NCBI RefSeq assembly: GCF_003323735.1
Contig: NZ_QOIM01000038.1
Span: 310,001-374,000 of the forward strand
Reading direction: 5' to 3'
From: Streptomyces reniochalinae
GTDB lineage: Bacteria; Actinomycetota; Actinomycetes; Streptomycetales; Streptomycetaceae
Length of the DNA stretch: 64,000 nt
Below the pieces are notes generated by a model, which worked only from the letters and a program-made list of their open reading frames with translations, was not told where the DNA came from and ran no database searches. A program made the position numbers and the translations under genes. The stretch's first letter is position 1; each line of letters starts with the position of its first letter. Shown piece after piece: positions 44,223 to 52,868 of the stretch.

Positions 44223-45083
44223 GTGACACAGCTGCGGGGAGCCGCCGTCTCGGCGGCGGACTTCGGGCTCGACGGGCCGCGCGGCCCCGTCTTCGAGGGG
44301 GTCGGCTTCGCGGCCGAGGCGGGCTCGCTGATCGCCGTCACGGGCCCCTCGGGGTCGGGCCGCACCTGCCTGCTGCTCGCGCTGACGGGGAGGATGAAGG
44401 CCGGGCGCGGGCACGCGAAGGTCGCGGGTCACCCGCTGCCGCGGCGGATGGCGGCCGTCCGGCGCGTCACCGCCCTCGGCCCGGTCCCGGGCGTCAACGA
44501 CCTGGATCCCGCGCTGACCGTCACCGAGCAGCTGCGCGAACGCGTGCTGCTGCGGCGGCGCTTCGGCGGTCCGCTGCGCTCGCTGCTGCGGCCCCGCAGG
44601 GAGCGCGCCGCCGCGAGCCGGAAGCAGCTCGAAGCGGCCCTGGCCACCGCCGGCCTGGACCTGGACGCGTTGCCCAAGGGCGGCCGTACGGCCGTGAGGG
44701 ACCTGGAGCGGCTGGAGGAGCTGAGGCTGTCGGTGGCGCTCGCCCTGCTGGGCGAGCCCGGTCTGCTGGCCGTCGACGACCTCGATCTCAAGCTGTCCGA
44801 GTCCGAGCGCGAGAGGGCCTGGGCCCTGCTGCGCGCGGTGGCGGACACGGGCGTCACGGTGCTCGCGGTGTGCAGCGACCCGCCCGGCGAGGGCGCCGTG
44901 GTGGTCCGCACCCGTACCGACGACGCGGACGTCGGGGACCAGGCGGAAGGCGACCAGGCGTCCGGCGGCGAGACGGCCGGCGACCGGACAGACGACGACC
45001 GGACAGACGGCGGCGAGGCAGCCGAACGGGAGACGGACAAGGAGGGGGCGGCAGATGCGATCGCCGAGGCTGGCCGCGCTTGA
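44223..45083 (+). CDS. Degenerate ABC transporter ATP-binding protein
   Basis: A 286-residue ABC-type ATPase. Walker A is intact (TGPSGSGRTCLLLALTG, residues 40-56). Other motifs are eroded: in place of LSGGQ the sequence reads DLERLEELRLSVALALL, the Walker B region GLLAVDDLDLKL has Asp instead of the catalytic Glu, and the switch-His position reads VLAVCSDPP without His. The last 55 residues are a low-complexity Asp/Glu/Gly tail with TDDDRTDGGEA repeats. It may bind ATP but hydrolyse it poorly. GTG 44223 follows GGGAGGGTGCC. It overlaps the YhgE gene by 29 bases. Confidence 0.8.
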   Translation: MTQLRGAAVSAADFGLDGPRGPVFEGVGFAAEAGSLIAVTGPSGSGRTCLLLALTGRMKAGRGHAKVAGHPLPRRMAAVRRVTALGPVPGVNDLDPALTVTEQLRERVLLRRRFGGPLRSLLRPRRERAAASRKQLEAALATAGLDLDALPKGGRTAVRDLERLEELRLSVALALLGEPGLLAVDDLDLKLSESERERAWALLRAVADTGVTVLAVCSDPPGEGAVVVRTRTDDADVGDQAEGDQASGGETAGDRTDDDRTDGGEAAERETDKEGAADAIAEAGRA

Positions 45084-47292
45084 GCTGAAGCGGTTCGGCA
45101 GGGGCCGGCTGCCGCGCGCGGCGATGGCCGCGATGCTGCTGCTGCCGCTGCTGTACGGCGCGCTGTACCTGTGGTCGTTCTGGGACCCCTACGACCGTCT
45201 GGACAAGATCCCGGTCGCGCTGGTGAACGAGGACCAGGGCGCCACCGCCGAGGGCAAGAAGATCACCGCGGGCGACGACATCGTCCACGGGCTGCACGAC
45301 AGCGACTCCTTCGACTGGCGGGAGACCAGCGCCGAGGACGCGCGCAAGGGCGTCGAGGACGGGCGGTACTACCTGTCGCTGACCGTGCCGAAGGACTTCA
45401 GCGAGCGGGTCTCCTCCAGCTCCGGGGACTCCCCCGTCACGGGGGCGCTCAAGGTGCGCACGAACGACGCGAACAACTACATCGTCGGGCAGATCTCCCG
45501 CACCGTCTTCTCCGAGGTGCGGGCCGGCGCCTCCAGCAAGGTCTCGCGCGGCTTCTACGACAACATCTACCTCTCGTTCTCCACGCTGCACGGCAAGACA
45601 GCGGACGCCGCCAAGGGCGCGGACGATCTCGGCGACGGCATCGGCGAGGCGAAGGAGGGCGCCGGCAAGCTCAAGGGAGGGCTCGGCGAGGCCGAAGGGG
45701 GCAGCGGGAGCCTCAAGGACGGCACCGCGACGCTGCACGAGGGCGCCGGAACCCTCGCCTCGGGCGCGGGGCAGGTCGCCGAGGGCACCCAGAAGCTGGC
45801 CGACAAGGTGAACGGCGCGGCCGGCACCGTACGCCCGTACCTGGACGAGCACAGCGGCGACATCGGCGAGGCCGCCCGCGGAGTCGCCCGGACGAGCAAG
45901 ACGCTCAAGAAGAACCTCGGCAAGCTGCCCGACGCGGCCCGGCGCGCCAAGACGGACTCACGGGAGGCGGCCGACGCCCTCTCGACGCTGTACGAGAACC
46001 GGTGCGGCAAAGGCACCGGCGGCACCGGCGCACCGACGCGCCCGTCGACAGGCCCGACCACCGGCCCGGCCACCGATCCGTCCACCGGCCCGGTCGCCAC
46101 TCCGCCCGCCGGGCCGTCGGACGGCGCCTCGCCAAGTCCCTCCGAGGCGGCCGGGCCAGGTGGGCGGAAGGACCTCGCCGCGGAGTCCTGCCCGCAGTTG
46201 AAGAAGGCCGCCGACGCGGCCGGGCGGTCCGCCACGATCGCCGCGAAGGTCGACGGGTACGTCAAGAACGAGAAGCACCTCGACGAGCTCGGCGGCCACC
46301 TCGACGACCTCGGCACGGCCGCCACCGCGCTGGCCGACCGCGCCCCGCACCTCACGCAGGACCTGGACGCGGCCGTGCGGCAGATCAACAAGCTCAACAG
46401 CGGCGCCCACGCGGTCTCCACGGGCGCGCACACGCTCCAGACGGGGCTGGGCACCGCCAAGGACGGGGCCGCCACCCTCGACACCGGACTCGGCAAGCTG
46501 TCCGACGGTGCCGCGAGCCTCGACGGGGGGCTGTTCAAGCTGGCGGACGGCTCGGGGAAGCTGGCGGGCGGCCTGCACGACGGCGTGAAGCAGATACCCG
46601 ACCTGGGTGAGAAGGAGCGCGAGGCGCGAACCGGTGTGATGGCCGACCCGGTCGGCCTGGCCTCGGACAAGGCGCACGCGGCGCCCAACTACGGCACGGG
46701 GTTCGCGCCGTACTTCATCCCGCTGTCCCTGTGGGTCGGCGCGATGGTCGCCTACATGCTGCTCCAGCCGCTCAACAAGCGGGCGCTGGCGGCCGGGGCG
46801 CCCGGCTGGCGGATCGCGCTGGCGGGCTGGCTGCCGGTGGCCGCGATCGGTGTGGCGCAGGTGGCCGCGCTGATGAGCGTGCTGCACTGGGCGCTGGGGC
46901 TCCAGATGGCGCGCGGTGCGGCCGCGGTGGGCTTCCTGCTGCTGGTGACGGCCTGCTTCACCGCGATCGTCCAGTTCCTCAACGCCCGTTTCGGGCCCGC
47001 GGGCAGAATCCTCGTCCTGGCGATGCTGATGCTCCAGCTGACCTCCGCGGGCGGCACGTACCCGATCCAGACCAGCCCCGGCTTCTTCAACGCGCTCCAC
47101 CCCTTCCTGCCCATGAGTTACGTGGTGGACGGGTTGCGCCACCTGATCACCGGCGGTCAGCTGTGGCCGGTGTGGCGGGCGTGCCTGGTGCTGCTGGCGT
47201 TCGCGGTGGGCGCCCTCGCGCTGACGGCGCTCACCGCGCGCCGCAAGCAGGTGTGGACGCTGGAGCGGCTCCGCCCGGAGATCTCGCTGTGA
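45055..47292 (+). CDS. YhgE/Pip-domain membrane protein
   Basis: A 745-residue membrane protein. One N-terminal helix (MAAMLLLPLLYGALYLWSFW, about 24-43) is followed by the YhgE/Pip domain (IPVALVNEDQGATAEGKKITAGDDIVHGL). A long extracellular region (about 60-530) consists of G-x-x-L-x-x-G repeats (LKGGLGEAEGGSGSLKDGT and similar) interrupted by a Thr/Pro/Gly-rich stretch at about 320-370. Five or six C-terminal helices form an ABC-2-type permease (LWVGAMVAYMLLQPLNKRAL onward). Family members are phage-infection or export proteins of unclear substrate. It partners the degenerate ATPase. ATG 45055 lies inside the upstream gene. Confidence 0.9.
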   Translation: MRSPRLAALELKRFGRGRLPRAAMAAMLLLPLLYGALYLWSFWDPYDRLDKIPVALVNEDQGATAEGKKITAGDDIVHGLHDSDSFDWRETSAEDARKGVEDGRYYLSLTVPKDFSERVSSSSGDSPVTGALKVRTNDANNYIVGQISRTVFSEVRAGASSKVSRGFYDNIYLSFSTLHGKTADAAKGADDLGDGIGEAKEGAGKLKGGLGEAEGGSGSLKDGTATLHEGAGTLASGAGQVAEGTQKLADKVNGAAGTVRPYLDEHSGDIGEAARGVARTSKTLKKNLGKLPDAARRAKTDSREAADALSTLYENRCGKGTGGTGAPTRPSTGPTTGPATDPSTGPVATPPAGPSDGASPSPSEAAGPGGRKDLAAESCPQLKKAADAAGRSATIAAKVDGYVKNEKHLDELGGHLDDLGTAATALADRAPHLTQDLDAAVRQINKLNSGAHAVSTGAHTLQTGLGTAKDGAATLDTGLGKLSDGAASLDGGLFKLADGSGKLAGGLHDGVKQIPDLGEKEREARTGVMADPVGLASDKAHAAPNYGTGFAPYFIPLSLWVGAMVAYMLLQPLNKRALAAGAPGWRIALAGWLPVAAIGVAQVAALMSVLHWALGLQMARGAAAVGFLLLVTACFTAIVQFLNARFGPAGRILVLAMLMLQLTSAGGTYPIQTSPGFFNALHPFLPMSYVVDGLRHLITGGQLWPVWRACLVLLAFAVGALALTALTARRKQVWTLERLRPEISL

Positions 47293-47293
47293 G

Positions 47294-47355
47294 GCCCGTG
47301 AACGGGTGCGCGCGGTCCGTGAACGGGTGCCGTACGGCCCGGGAACGGGTGCCGT
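47294..47355. repeat. 21/22-bp tandem repeat
   Basis: Three copies of a unit containing GTGAACGGGTG or GGGAACGGGTG, spaced 21 and 22 bases apart, directly after the YhgE stop codon and ending about 40 bases before the TetR gene. Confidence 0.7.
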
Positions 47356-47394
47356 GCGGGCGGGTCGCCCTGTCCGGCGGAGGAGAATGACCGC

Positions 47395-48021
47395 ATGACG
47401 AGTGCCCGCACCACCAGTTCACGCAGCCGCAGCGCCACCCGGGACAAGCTCTTCCAGGCGGCGGTGACCCTCATCGCCGAGCAGGGGTTCTCCTCCACCA
47501 CGGTGGAGGAGATCGCCGAACGGGCCGGGGTGGCCAAGGGCACGGTCTACTACAACTTCGCCAGCAAAACCGAACTGTTCGAGGAGCTGCTGCGGCACGG
47601 GGTGGAACTGCTGACCGCCGACCTGCGGCAGGCCGCCGGGCGGGCCGAGGAGCGGGGCGGCAGCCGGGTGGACGCGCTCGACGCCATGGTCCGCGCGGGC
47701 TTGGTGTTCATCGACCACTACCCCGCCTTCACCCAGCTCTACGTCGCCGAACTGTGGCGCACAGGGCGCGCCTGGAACGACACCCTGCTGATGGTGCGGC
47801 AGGAGGCCGTCGCCGTGGTGGAGAGCGTCCTGCGGGCCGGGGTCGCCGAGGGGGAGCTCAGCGAGGAGATCGACATCCAGCTCACCGCGGCCGCGCTCGT
47901 GGGCATGGTGCTGGTCGCAGCGCTCGACTGGAAGGCCTTCCAGCCCGAGCGCTCGCTCGAAGACGTCCACGCGGCCCTGTCCCTGCTGCTCCAGGGCCGC
48001 GTCGCCGGCCACCCCCGGTGA
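47395..48021 (+). CDS. TetR-family transcriptional regulator
   Basis: A 208-residue one-component regulator. The N-terminal helix-turn-helix (about 15-60) reads ATRDKLFQAAVTLIAEQGFSSTTVEEIAERAGVAKGTVYYNFASKTELFEELL, typical of TetR/AcrR. The C-terminal ligand-binding domain is helical. It follows the YhgE gene by 102 bases and is the only regulator in the cluster, so it probably represses the operon through the palindrome at 44137-44162. Ligand unknown. ATG 47395 has GGAGGAG seven bases upstream. Confidence 0.93.
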   Translation: MTSARTTSSRSRSATRDKLFQAAVTLIAEQGFSSTTVEEIAERAGVAKGTVYYNFASKTELFEELLRHGVELLTADLRQAAGRAEERGGSRVDALDAMVRAGLVFIDHYPAFTQLYVAELWRTGRAWNDTLLMVRQEAVAVVESVLRAGVAEGELSEEIDIQLTAAALVGMVLVAALDWKAFQPERSLEDVHAALSLLLQGRVAGHPR

Positions 48022-48182
48022 GACACGCGCCGGGCCGGCAACCGCTCCGGGCCGCCCACGCGTGTCCGTTCCCGGGAGGGCGAACGGTCTCGTTCCGCGG
48101 CCCCGTGTCAGCGGTCCGGTACCCCGCCCTCCCGTGGCCCCTCACTCTGCCGCCCGCGCCGGCCCGCCTCCATCGGCGTTCC

Positions 48183-48229
48183 TACTCAAGAGCCCGCCTG
48201 AGTACGGCTACCTAGCCGCCCCTCAGGCG
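48183..48229. promoter_or_regulatory. Two overlapping inverted repeats upstream of the FAD protein gene
   Basis: TACTCA (48183-48188) pairs with TGAGTA (48199-48204), and CGCCTGAG (48195-48202) pairs with CTCAGGCG (48222-48229). Both could be an operator or alternative RNA hairpins. The remainder of the gap 48022-48259 shows nothing else clear. Confidence 0.5.
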
Positions 48230-48259
48230 CGAGGCCCCGGGAAGCTAGAGTCGCTGGTC

Positions 48260-49720
48260 ATGGGACGGATCGCGGTGGTCGGTGCGGGGCTGGGCGGAAT
48301 GGCGGCGGCCGCGCGGCTCGCCGTCGCGGGCCACGAGGTGACGGTGTACGAGCGGAGCGACACGTACGGCGGCGCCGTGCGGCGGTACGCCCGCGACGGG
48401 TTCGCCTTCGACACGGGGCCCGGGCTGCTGCACCTGCCGGCCGTCTACCGCGACCTGTTCGTCAAGACCGGCCGTGAGCGGCTCGAGGACGTGGTGGACC
48501 TGGTGCAGGTGCCGGTCACGGCACTCCACGTCTTCCAGGACGGCACCAGCGTCACGCTGCCCAACGCCTCACGGGGCAAGGTGGTCGCCGCGCTGGACGA
48601 CGGGCTCGGCACGGGCGCGGGCGAGCGCTGGGCACAGATGCTGACCCGGGCCCGCGAGGCGTGGGAGGTGTGCCGGCGCCCGCTGCTGGAGGAGCCGCTG
48701 CGCGAGGAGCCGTCCTCGCGGGGAGCGCTGGAGCGGGACGGCGCCTATCCCGCGCTCCGCAGGCGGGGGCTGCCGCGCCTGCCTCTGGTACGGGGAGGGC
48801 GGGGTGGTCGCAGGCCGACGCTTGCCGAGGTCGCGGAGGACGAACTGCGCGATCCGCGGCTGGCCGCGATGGTGTGCGGTGGCGTGCGGGCGCACGGTCT
48901 GGACCCGGCGCGGACTCCGGCCGGCGCGGCGCTGCTGGCCTACGTCGAGGACTCGTTCGGTACCTGGTACGTGCGGGGAGGCGGCATGCGGGCGCTCGCC
49001 GAGGCGCTCCATGAGCGGTGCCTCCAGCGGAGGGTGGTCTTCCGCTTCGGCTGCCAGGTGGCGGCCGTACGGGAGAAGGACGGGCGGGCGGCAGGGCTGG
49101 AGCTGGCCGACGGTACGGCGGCCGACGCGGACGTGGTCCTGGCGGGCGGCGGCCCCGCGGCACCGGGCGGGCCCGCCGACACCGGGGCCGGGGCGGCGCG
49201 GCTGACCGTGCTTCTGGCCCTGCGCGGCGCCCGCCCGCGAGGCACCGCGCACCGCACGCTGGTGCACGGCGCTCCGGGGCCCGGCGGGCCGCTGACGGTG
49301 CTGCGCCCCGACGATCCGGCGCTGCGGCCCGACGAGGCGCACGAGACGGCGGTCCTCAGCTCTCCGGTGCCGCCGGGTGCGGTGACCGGGAGCGCCGAGG
49401 CCGAGCAGCTGGCCGAGCGGCTGCTGGCCGCGGCGGACGAGGCGGGGCTCGGGCTGGGCGAGCGGCTGCTGTGGCACGAGGTGCGCACCCCCGCGGACAA
49501 CGAGGCCGAGACGGGTGCGCCGGGCGGCCGGGTTCCGCCGCCCTCGCTGCCGGGCGCCGGCGGTGCCTTCCTGCGCCCGGCGAACCAGGCGTCGCCGCTG
49601 TCCGGTCTGTACGCGGTCGGCGGCTGGTCCCACCCGGGCGGCGGGCTTCCGGCGGCGGGGATGTCGGGCGCCATGGCGGCGGGGCTGGTCCAGGACCCGG
49701 ACTGGCGCGGCTCGGTCTGA
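48260..49720 (+). CDS. Phytoene desaturase-like FAD-dependent oxidoreductase
   Basis: A 486-residue flavoprotein. The FAD-binding Rossmann motif is at the start (IAVVGAGLGGMAAAARLAVAGHEVTVYE). DTGPGLLHLPAVYRDLF matches CrtI/phytoene-dehydrogenase-like proteins, and the C-terminal SGLYAVGGWSHPGGGLPAAGMSGAMAA is the second FAD motif. It is not beside carotenoid genes, so its substrate is open. ATG 48260 is chosen because the Rossmann motif begins at once; an in-frame extension to 48062 crosses the inverted repeats. No ribosome binding site is visible, but TAGAGT (48246-48251) ends eight bases before the ATG, suggesting a leaderless mRNA. Confidence 0.87.
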   Translation: MGRIAVVGAGLGGMAAAARLAVAGHEVTVYERSDTYGGAVRRYARDGFAFDTGPGLLHLPAVYRDLFVKTGRERLEDVVDLVQVPVTALHVFQDGTSVTLPNASRGKVVAALDDGLGTGAGERWAQMLTRAREAWEVCRRPLLEEPLREEPSSRGALERDGAYPALRRRGLPRLPLVRGGRGGRRPTLAEVAEDELRDPRLAAMVCGGVRAHGLDPARTPAGAALLAYVEDSFGTWYVRGGGMRALAEALHERCLQRRVVFRFGCQVAAVREKDGRAAGLELADGTAADADVVLAGGGPAAPGGPADTGAGAARLTVLLALRGARPRGTAHRTLVHGAPGPGGPLTVLRPDDPALRPDEAHETAVLSSPVPPGAVTGSAEAEQLAERLLAAADEAGLGLGERLLWHEVRTPADNEAETGAPGGRVPPPSLPGAGGAFLRPANQASPLSGLYAVGGWSHPGGGLPAAGMSGAMAAGLVQDPDWRGSV

Positions 49721-49777
49721 GCCGTCGCCCCACGGCGCGCCCGCGCGCGTCTCACCGGGACGCCCTGCGTCTCACAC

Positions 49778-49796
49778 CGGGGGCCCTGTGCCCCCG
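49778..49796. terminator. Terminator hairpin between convergent genes
   Basis: A 7-bp stem (49778-49784 with 49790-49796) and a 5-base loop between the FAD protein gene (+) and the tyrosine-rich membrane protein gene (-). Confidence 0.5.
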
Positions 49797-49853
49797 CGCC
49801 GGGGCGGGAGGGGCGGACGGCCGGGCTCGTCCGCTCGCGCCGGGTGTGCGGCC

Positions 49854-51026
49854 TCAGCGCCTGCCGTCGCCGTAGTAGCCCTGCGGGTAGGGACGGGGCT
49901 GCTGTTGCTGCGCCCAGCCGTCGGCGGAACCGTCGCCGTAGTGGGCCCCCTCGGCGGGCTCGGCCCCGTACCCGTAGGGGTCCTGCGGCGGTGGCGGGGT
50001 GCCGTCGCGCTGTTGCGGCACCCAGACGCCGCCCGGCGGGGTCTCGGGCACGTCGGGGTAGTACGGCTGCTGCGGTGCGGCCGGGTATCCGTAGCCGGCG
50101 TACTGGCCCTGCTCCTCGGCGCCGTAGGTGCCGTAGCCCCCGTACGGGTCCGGGGTTTCCTGGTACGCCTGGTAGTCGGGGTAGGGCGTGTGCTCCGGGT
50201 AGCCGAGAGTGCTCTGGTAGGCGGAGTCGTCCGCTCCCGGGCCCTGGTGGAAGGGGTCGGTGTGGCCCGCGGGCTGCGCGTAGTCCGCGTAGTCCGGGTA
50301 CCCCTGCGCCGCGTAGGGTCCGCCGAGGCCCGCGTCGTAGGCGTAGACCTGCGTCTCGCCGGGCGCGCCTCCGAAGACGGAGGGCTCCTCCTCGTAGCCG
50401 CCGTACCCGGAGGAGGGGACGTAGCCCTGGTGTCCTTCCCAGGCCGGCTGCTGGTCGTAGCCGGGCATCGGATCGTGGCCCGGCGCCCCCGCGTAGCCCG
50501 GGTCCCCGTACCCGGCGCTCCCCGCGCCGTCCTGCTGTTCGTAGCCGGACTGCCCGTAGCCGGACTGCCCGTGGCCGGACTGCCCATAGCCCGCCTGCCC
50601 GTAGTCGTCGACCGGCTCGGGGAGCGGGACCTGGACCGGCGTGGTCTCGGGTGCGTCGGCGAAGGGGGCCGGGTCGGCGTCGGGGCCGTGGGTGCGCAGG
50701 TCGGTGACCTCCAGGGAGGGGTCCGCCGCGCCGGGGGCACCCCCGGCGCGGCGGCGCCGGCTCGCACCGGGGCCGCTGTAGGACCAGCCCTCGGTGAAGC
50801 CACTGCGGACGGAGAGCGTCACGAAGGTCTGTCCGAGAGCGAAGGCCGCGATGCCGAGTCCGATCACGATGACGGACGGCAGCACGGTGGTGCCGACGAC
50901 GACGGCGAGGAAGCCGCCGAAGGCCAGCAGCCGCCAGCGCAGCCGCGCCTTGTACTGGAGCAGCACCTCGCCCAGCAGCCACAGCGCCACGACGCCGAAC
51001 GCGATATAGAGGACCGTCCAGCCCAT
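49854..51026 (-). CDS. Two-helix membrane protein with long Tyr/Gly/Gln-rich tail
   Basis: A 390-residue protein of unknown function. The first 70 residues hold two or three membrane helices (VLYIAFGVVALWLLGEVLL; LLAFGGFLAVVVGTTVLPSVIVIGLGIAAFALG). Everything after about residue 95 is low in complexity and probably disordered: Tyr, Gly, Gln, Pro and acidic residues dominate, with repeats such as YGQSGHGQSGYGQSGYEQQ and many xYxxY steps, and almost no Lys. Such composition resembles phase-separating proteins. ATG 51026 is followed closely by the first helix. It precedes no obvious operon partner; metF lies upstream on the same strand. Confidence 0.8.
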   Translation of the reverse strand: MGWTVLYIAFGVVALWLLGEVLLQYKARLRWRLLAFGGFLAVVVGTTVLPSVIVIGLGIAAFALGQTFVTLSVRSGFTEGWSYSGPGASRRRRAGGAPGAADPSLEVTDLRTHGPDADPAPFADAPETTPVQVPLPEPVDDYGQAGYGQSGHGQSGYGQSGYEQQDGAGSAGYGDPGYAGAPGHDPMPGYDQQPAWEGHQGYVPSSGYGGYEEEPSVFGGAPGETQVYAYDAGLGGPYAAQGYPDYADYAQPAGHTDPFHQGPGADDSAYQSTLGYPEHTPYPDYQAYQETPDPYGGYGTYGAEEQGQYAGYGYPAAPQQPYYPDVPETPPGGVWVPQQRDGTPPPPQDPYGYGAEPAEGAHYGDGSADGWAQQQQPRPYPQGYYGDGRR

Positions 51027-51063
51027 CTACGCCCCTCTTCCGCTCCCCGGCTGCCTCGCGGTC

Positions 51064-51990
51064 TCAAGACAGCTGGGCCTTCTGCCGAAGACCCAGATTC
51101 TGGTGGATTTCCAGCGTCGCCGTGGAGTGGTTGAGCGTAATGAAATGCAGTCCCGGGACGCCCTCGGCCATCAGCCTCGCACACAAGTCTGTGGCGTACT
51201 CGATACCGACAGAGCGTACCGCCGCCGGATCGTCCTCCACCGCCCGGAGTCGCTCCACCATTCCGTCGGGGAGGGTGGCGTTGCTCAGCTGCGCGAACCG
51301 CTCGATCTGCTTCACGTTCGTGACGGGCATGATCTCCGGGATGATGGGCGTCGGGCAGCCGGCGGCGGCGGCACGGTCGCGCAGCCGCAGGTAGTCCTCG
51401 GCCCGGAAGAACATCTGGGTGATGGCGTAGTCGGCACCGGCCTTGCACTTGTTCACGAAGTGCCTGATGTCCGTGTCCCAGTCGGAGGAGCGGGGGTGCA
51501 TCTCGGGGAAGGCGGCGACGCCGACGCAGAAGTCGCCGGACTCCTTGATCAGCTCGACGAGTTCGGCGGCGTAGCCGATGCCCTCCGGGTGCTTGACCCA
51601 CTCCCCCAGCGGATCGCCGGGCGGGTCACCGCGCAGCGCCAGCACGTCGCGGATGCCGGCGTCGGCGTACTGCCCGATGACGTTGCGCAGCTCGGTCCGC
51701 GAGTGGTTCACGGCGGTGAGGTGCGCGACCGGGGTGAGGGTCGTCTCGTTGGCGATGCGCTCGGTGTTGCGGACGGTGCCCTCGCGGGAGGAACCGCCCG
51801 CGCCGTAGGTGACGGAGACGAAGGTCGGGGAGACCGCCTCGATGCGGCGCAGCGCGTTCCACAGGGTCCGCTCGCCCTTCTCGGTCTTCGGCGCGAAGAA
51901 CTCGAAGGAGAAGGACTGCTCGCCGCTCGCGAGCTTGTCACGCACGGTCGGCGGACGGTCTGTCCTGGGAGCTGAGATACCGATGGCCAT
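51064..51990 (-). CDS. metF: Methylenetetrahydrofolate reductase
   Basis: A 308-residue FAD-dependent TIM-barrel enzyme that reduces 5,10-methylene-THF to 5-methyl-THF for methionine synthesis. Motifs include FSFEFFAPKTEKGERTLW (catalytic Glu region), VSVTYGAGGSSREGT, VLALRGDPP and ITQMFFRAEDYLRLRDRA. Length is typical. ATG 51990 lacks a ribosome binding site; TAGCCT ends six bases upstream on the coding strand, so a leaderless transcript is possible. A 17-bp palindrome (52074-52090) lies between it and thiE. I see no SAM riboswitch in the 160-base upstream gap. Confidence 0.96.
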   Translation of the reverse strand: MAIGISAPRTDRPPTVRDKLASGEQSFSFEFFAPKTEKGERTLWNALRRIEAVSPTFVSVTYGAGGSSREGTVRNTERIANETTLTPVAHLTAVNHSRTELRNVIGQYADAGIRDVLALRGDPPGDPLGEWVKHPEGIGYAAELVELIKESGDFCVGVAAFPEMHPRSSDWDTDIRHFVNKCKAGADYAITQMFFRAEDYLRLRDRAAAAGCPTPIIPEIMPVTNVKQIERFAQLSNATLPDGMVERLRAVEDDPAAVRSVGIEYATDLCARLMAEGVPGLHFITLNHSTATLEIHQNLGLRQKAQLS

Positions 51991-52073
51991 GCATGCAGGC
52001 TAACGGCCTGGCCTGCGCGGCGGCTCGGCGCGGAGACGTTAAAGGCGGTTCTGTCCGGTTCCCGGATGGCCGA

Positions 52074-52090
52074 TGTCCACCTGGTGGACA
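52074..52090. promoter_or_regulatory. Palindrome upstream of metF
   Basis: TGTCCACC and GGTGGACA form 8-bp arms around one central base, 84 bases before the metF start. It could be an operator for metF control or a short thiE terminator. Confidence 0.5.
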
Positions 52091-52154
52091 GCCCGGCCAC
52101 TCCGTGCTACCGGACCGTGCCCGGTTTGCCGCCCTCGGCCGCCCTCAGTCGCCC

Positions 52155-52844
52155 TCAGTCGCCCTCTGCCGCCTCCCGCAGCCGCCCGGCGAGCGAGGCG
52201 GCGGCCGCCCGGGGATCGTCCGCCCCGGTCAGCGCACGGACGACGACCACCCTGCGGGCCCCCGCCTCCAGCACCTGATCGAGATTCCGGGCGTCGATAC
52301 CGCCGATCGCGAACCACGGCCGCTCCCCCGCCGCTCCGGCCGCCGCGTGACGGACGAGATCCAGCCCCGGTGCCCGGCGGCCCGGCTTGGTGGGCGTCGG
52401 CCAGCAAGGACCCGTGCAGAAATAGTCGACACCGGGCTCGCGCAGCGCCGCGTCCGCCTCGGCCTCGGAGTGGGTGGAGCGGCCGATCAGCACCTCGTCA
52501 CCGAGCAGCGCCCGGGCGGCGGGCACCGGCAGGTCGCCCTGGCCGAGGTGGAGCACGTCGGAGGCGGCGGCGTGCGCCACATCGGCCCGGTCGTTGACGG
52601 CGAGCAGCGCGCCGTGCCGGCGGCAGGCGTCGGCGAAGACCGCGAGGTGCTCCAGCTCCTCGGCCGCCTCCATGCCCTTGTCCCGCAGCTGGACGATGTC
52701 CACACCCCCCGCCAGCACCGCGTCGAGGAAGGCGGGCAGATCGCCCTGCTCCTTGCGCGCGTCGGTGCACAGGTACAGCCGGGCGTCGGCGAGCCGCTCG
52801 CGGGCGGTGGGCCGCCGCACGGCGGCGGGCGAGGTGCGGGACAT
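52155..52844 (-). CDS. thiE: Thiamine phosphate synthase
   Basis: A 229-residue TIM-barrel enzyme that joins the thiazole and pyrimidine phosphates to give thiamine phosphate. Motifs are LYLCTDA, GGVDIVQLRDKGMEAAEE, LAVNDRADVA, LHLGQGDLPVPAARALLG, IGRSTHSEAEAD and the C-terminal WFAIGGIDARNL, all typical of ThiE. ATG 52844. It lies apart from the thiOSG operon and on the opposite strand, about 2 kb away. The coding sequence ends in a short 10-base tandem repeat. Confidence 0.96.
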   Translation of the reverse strand: MSRTSPAAVRRPTARERLADARLYLCTDARKEQGDLPAFLDAVLAGGVDIVQLRDKGMEAAEELEHLAVFADACRRHGALLAVNDRADVAHAAASDVLHLGQGDLPVPAARALLGDEVLIGRSTHSEAEADAALREPGVDYFCTGPCWPTPTKPGRRAPGLDLVRHAAAGAAGERPWFAIGGIDARNLDQVLEAGARRVVVVRALTGADDPRAAAASLAGRLREAAEGD

Positions 52845-52868
52845 GGCGGTGTGCTTCCCCCCAGGAGG

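Noticed and set aside
51991..52154. SAM or SAH riboswitch upstream of metF
   Set aside because: None of the conserved cores that I know is present.
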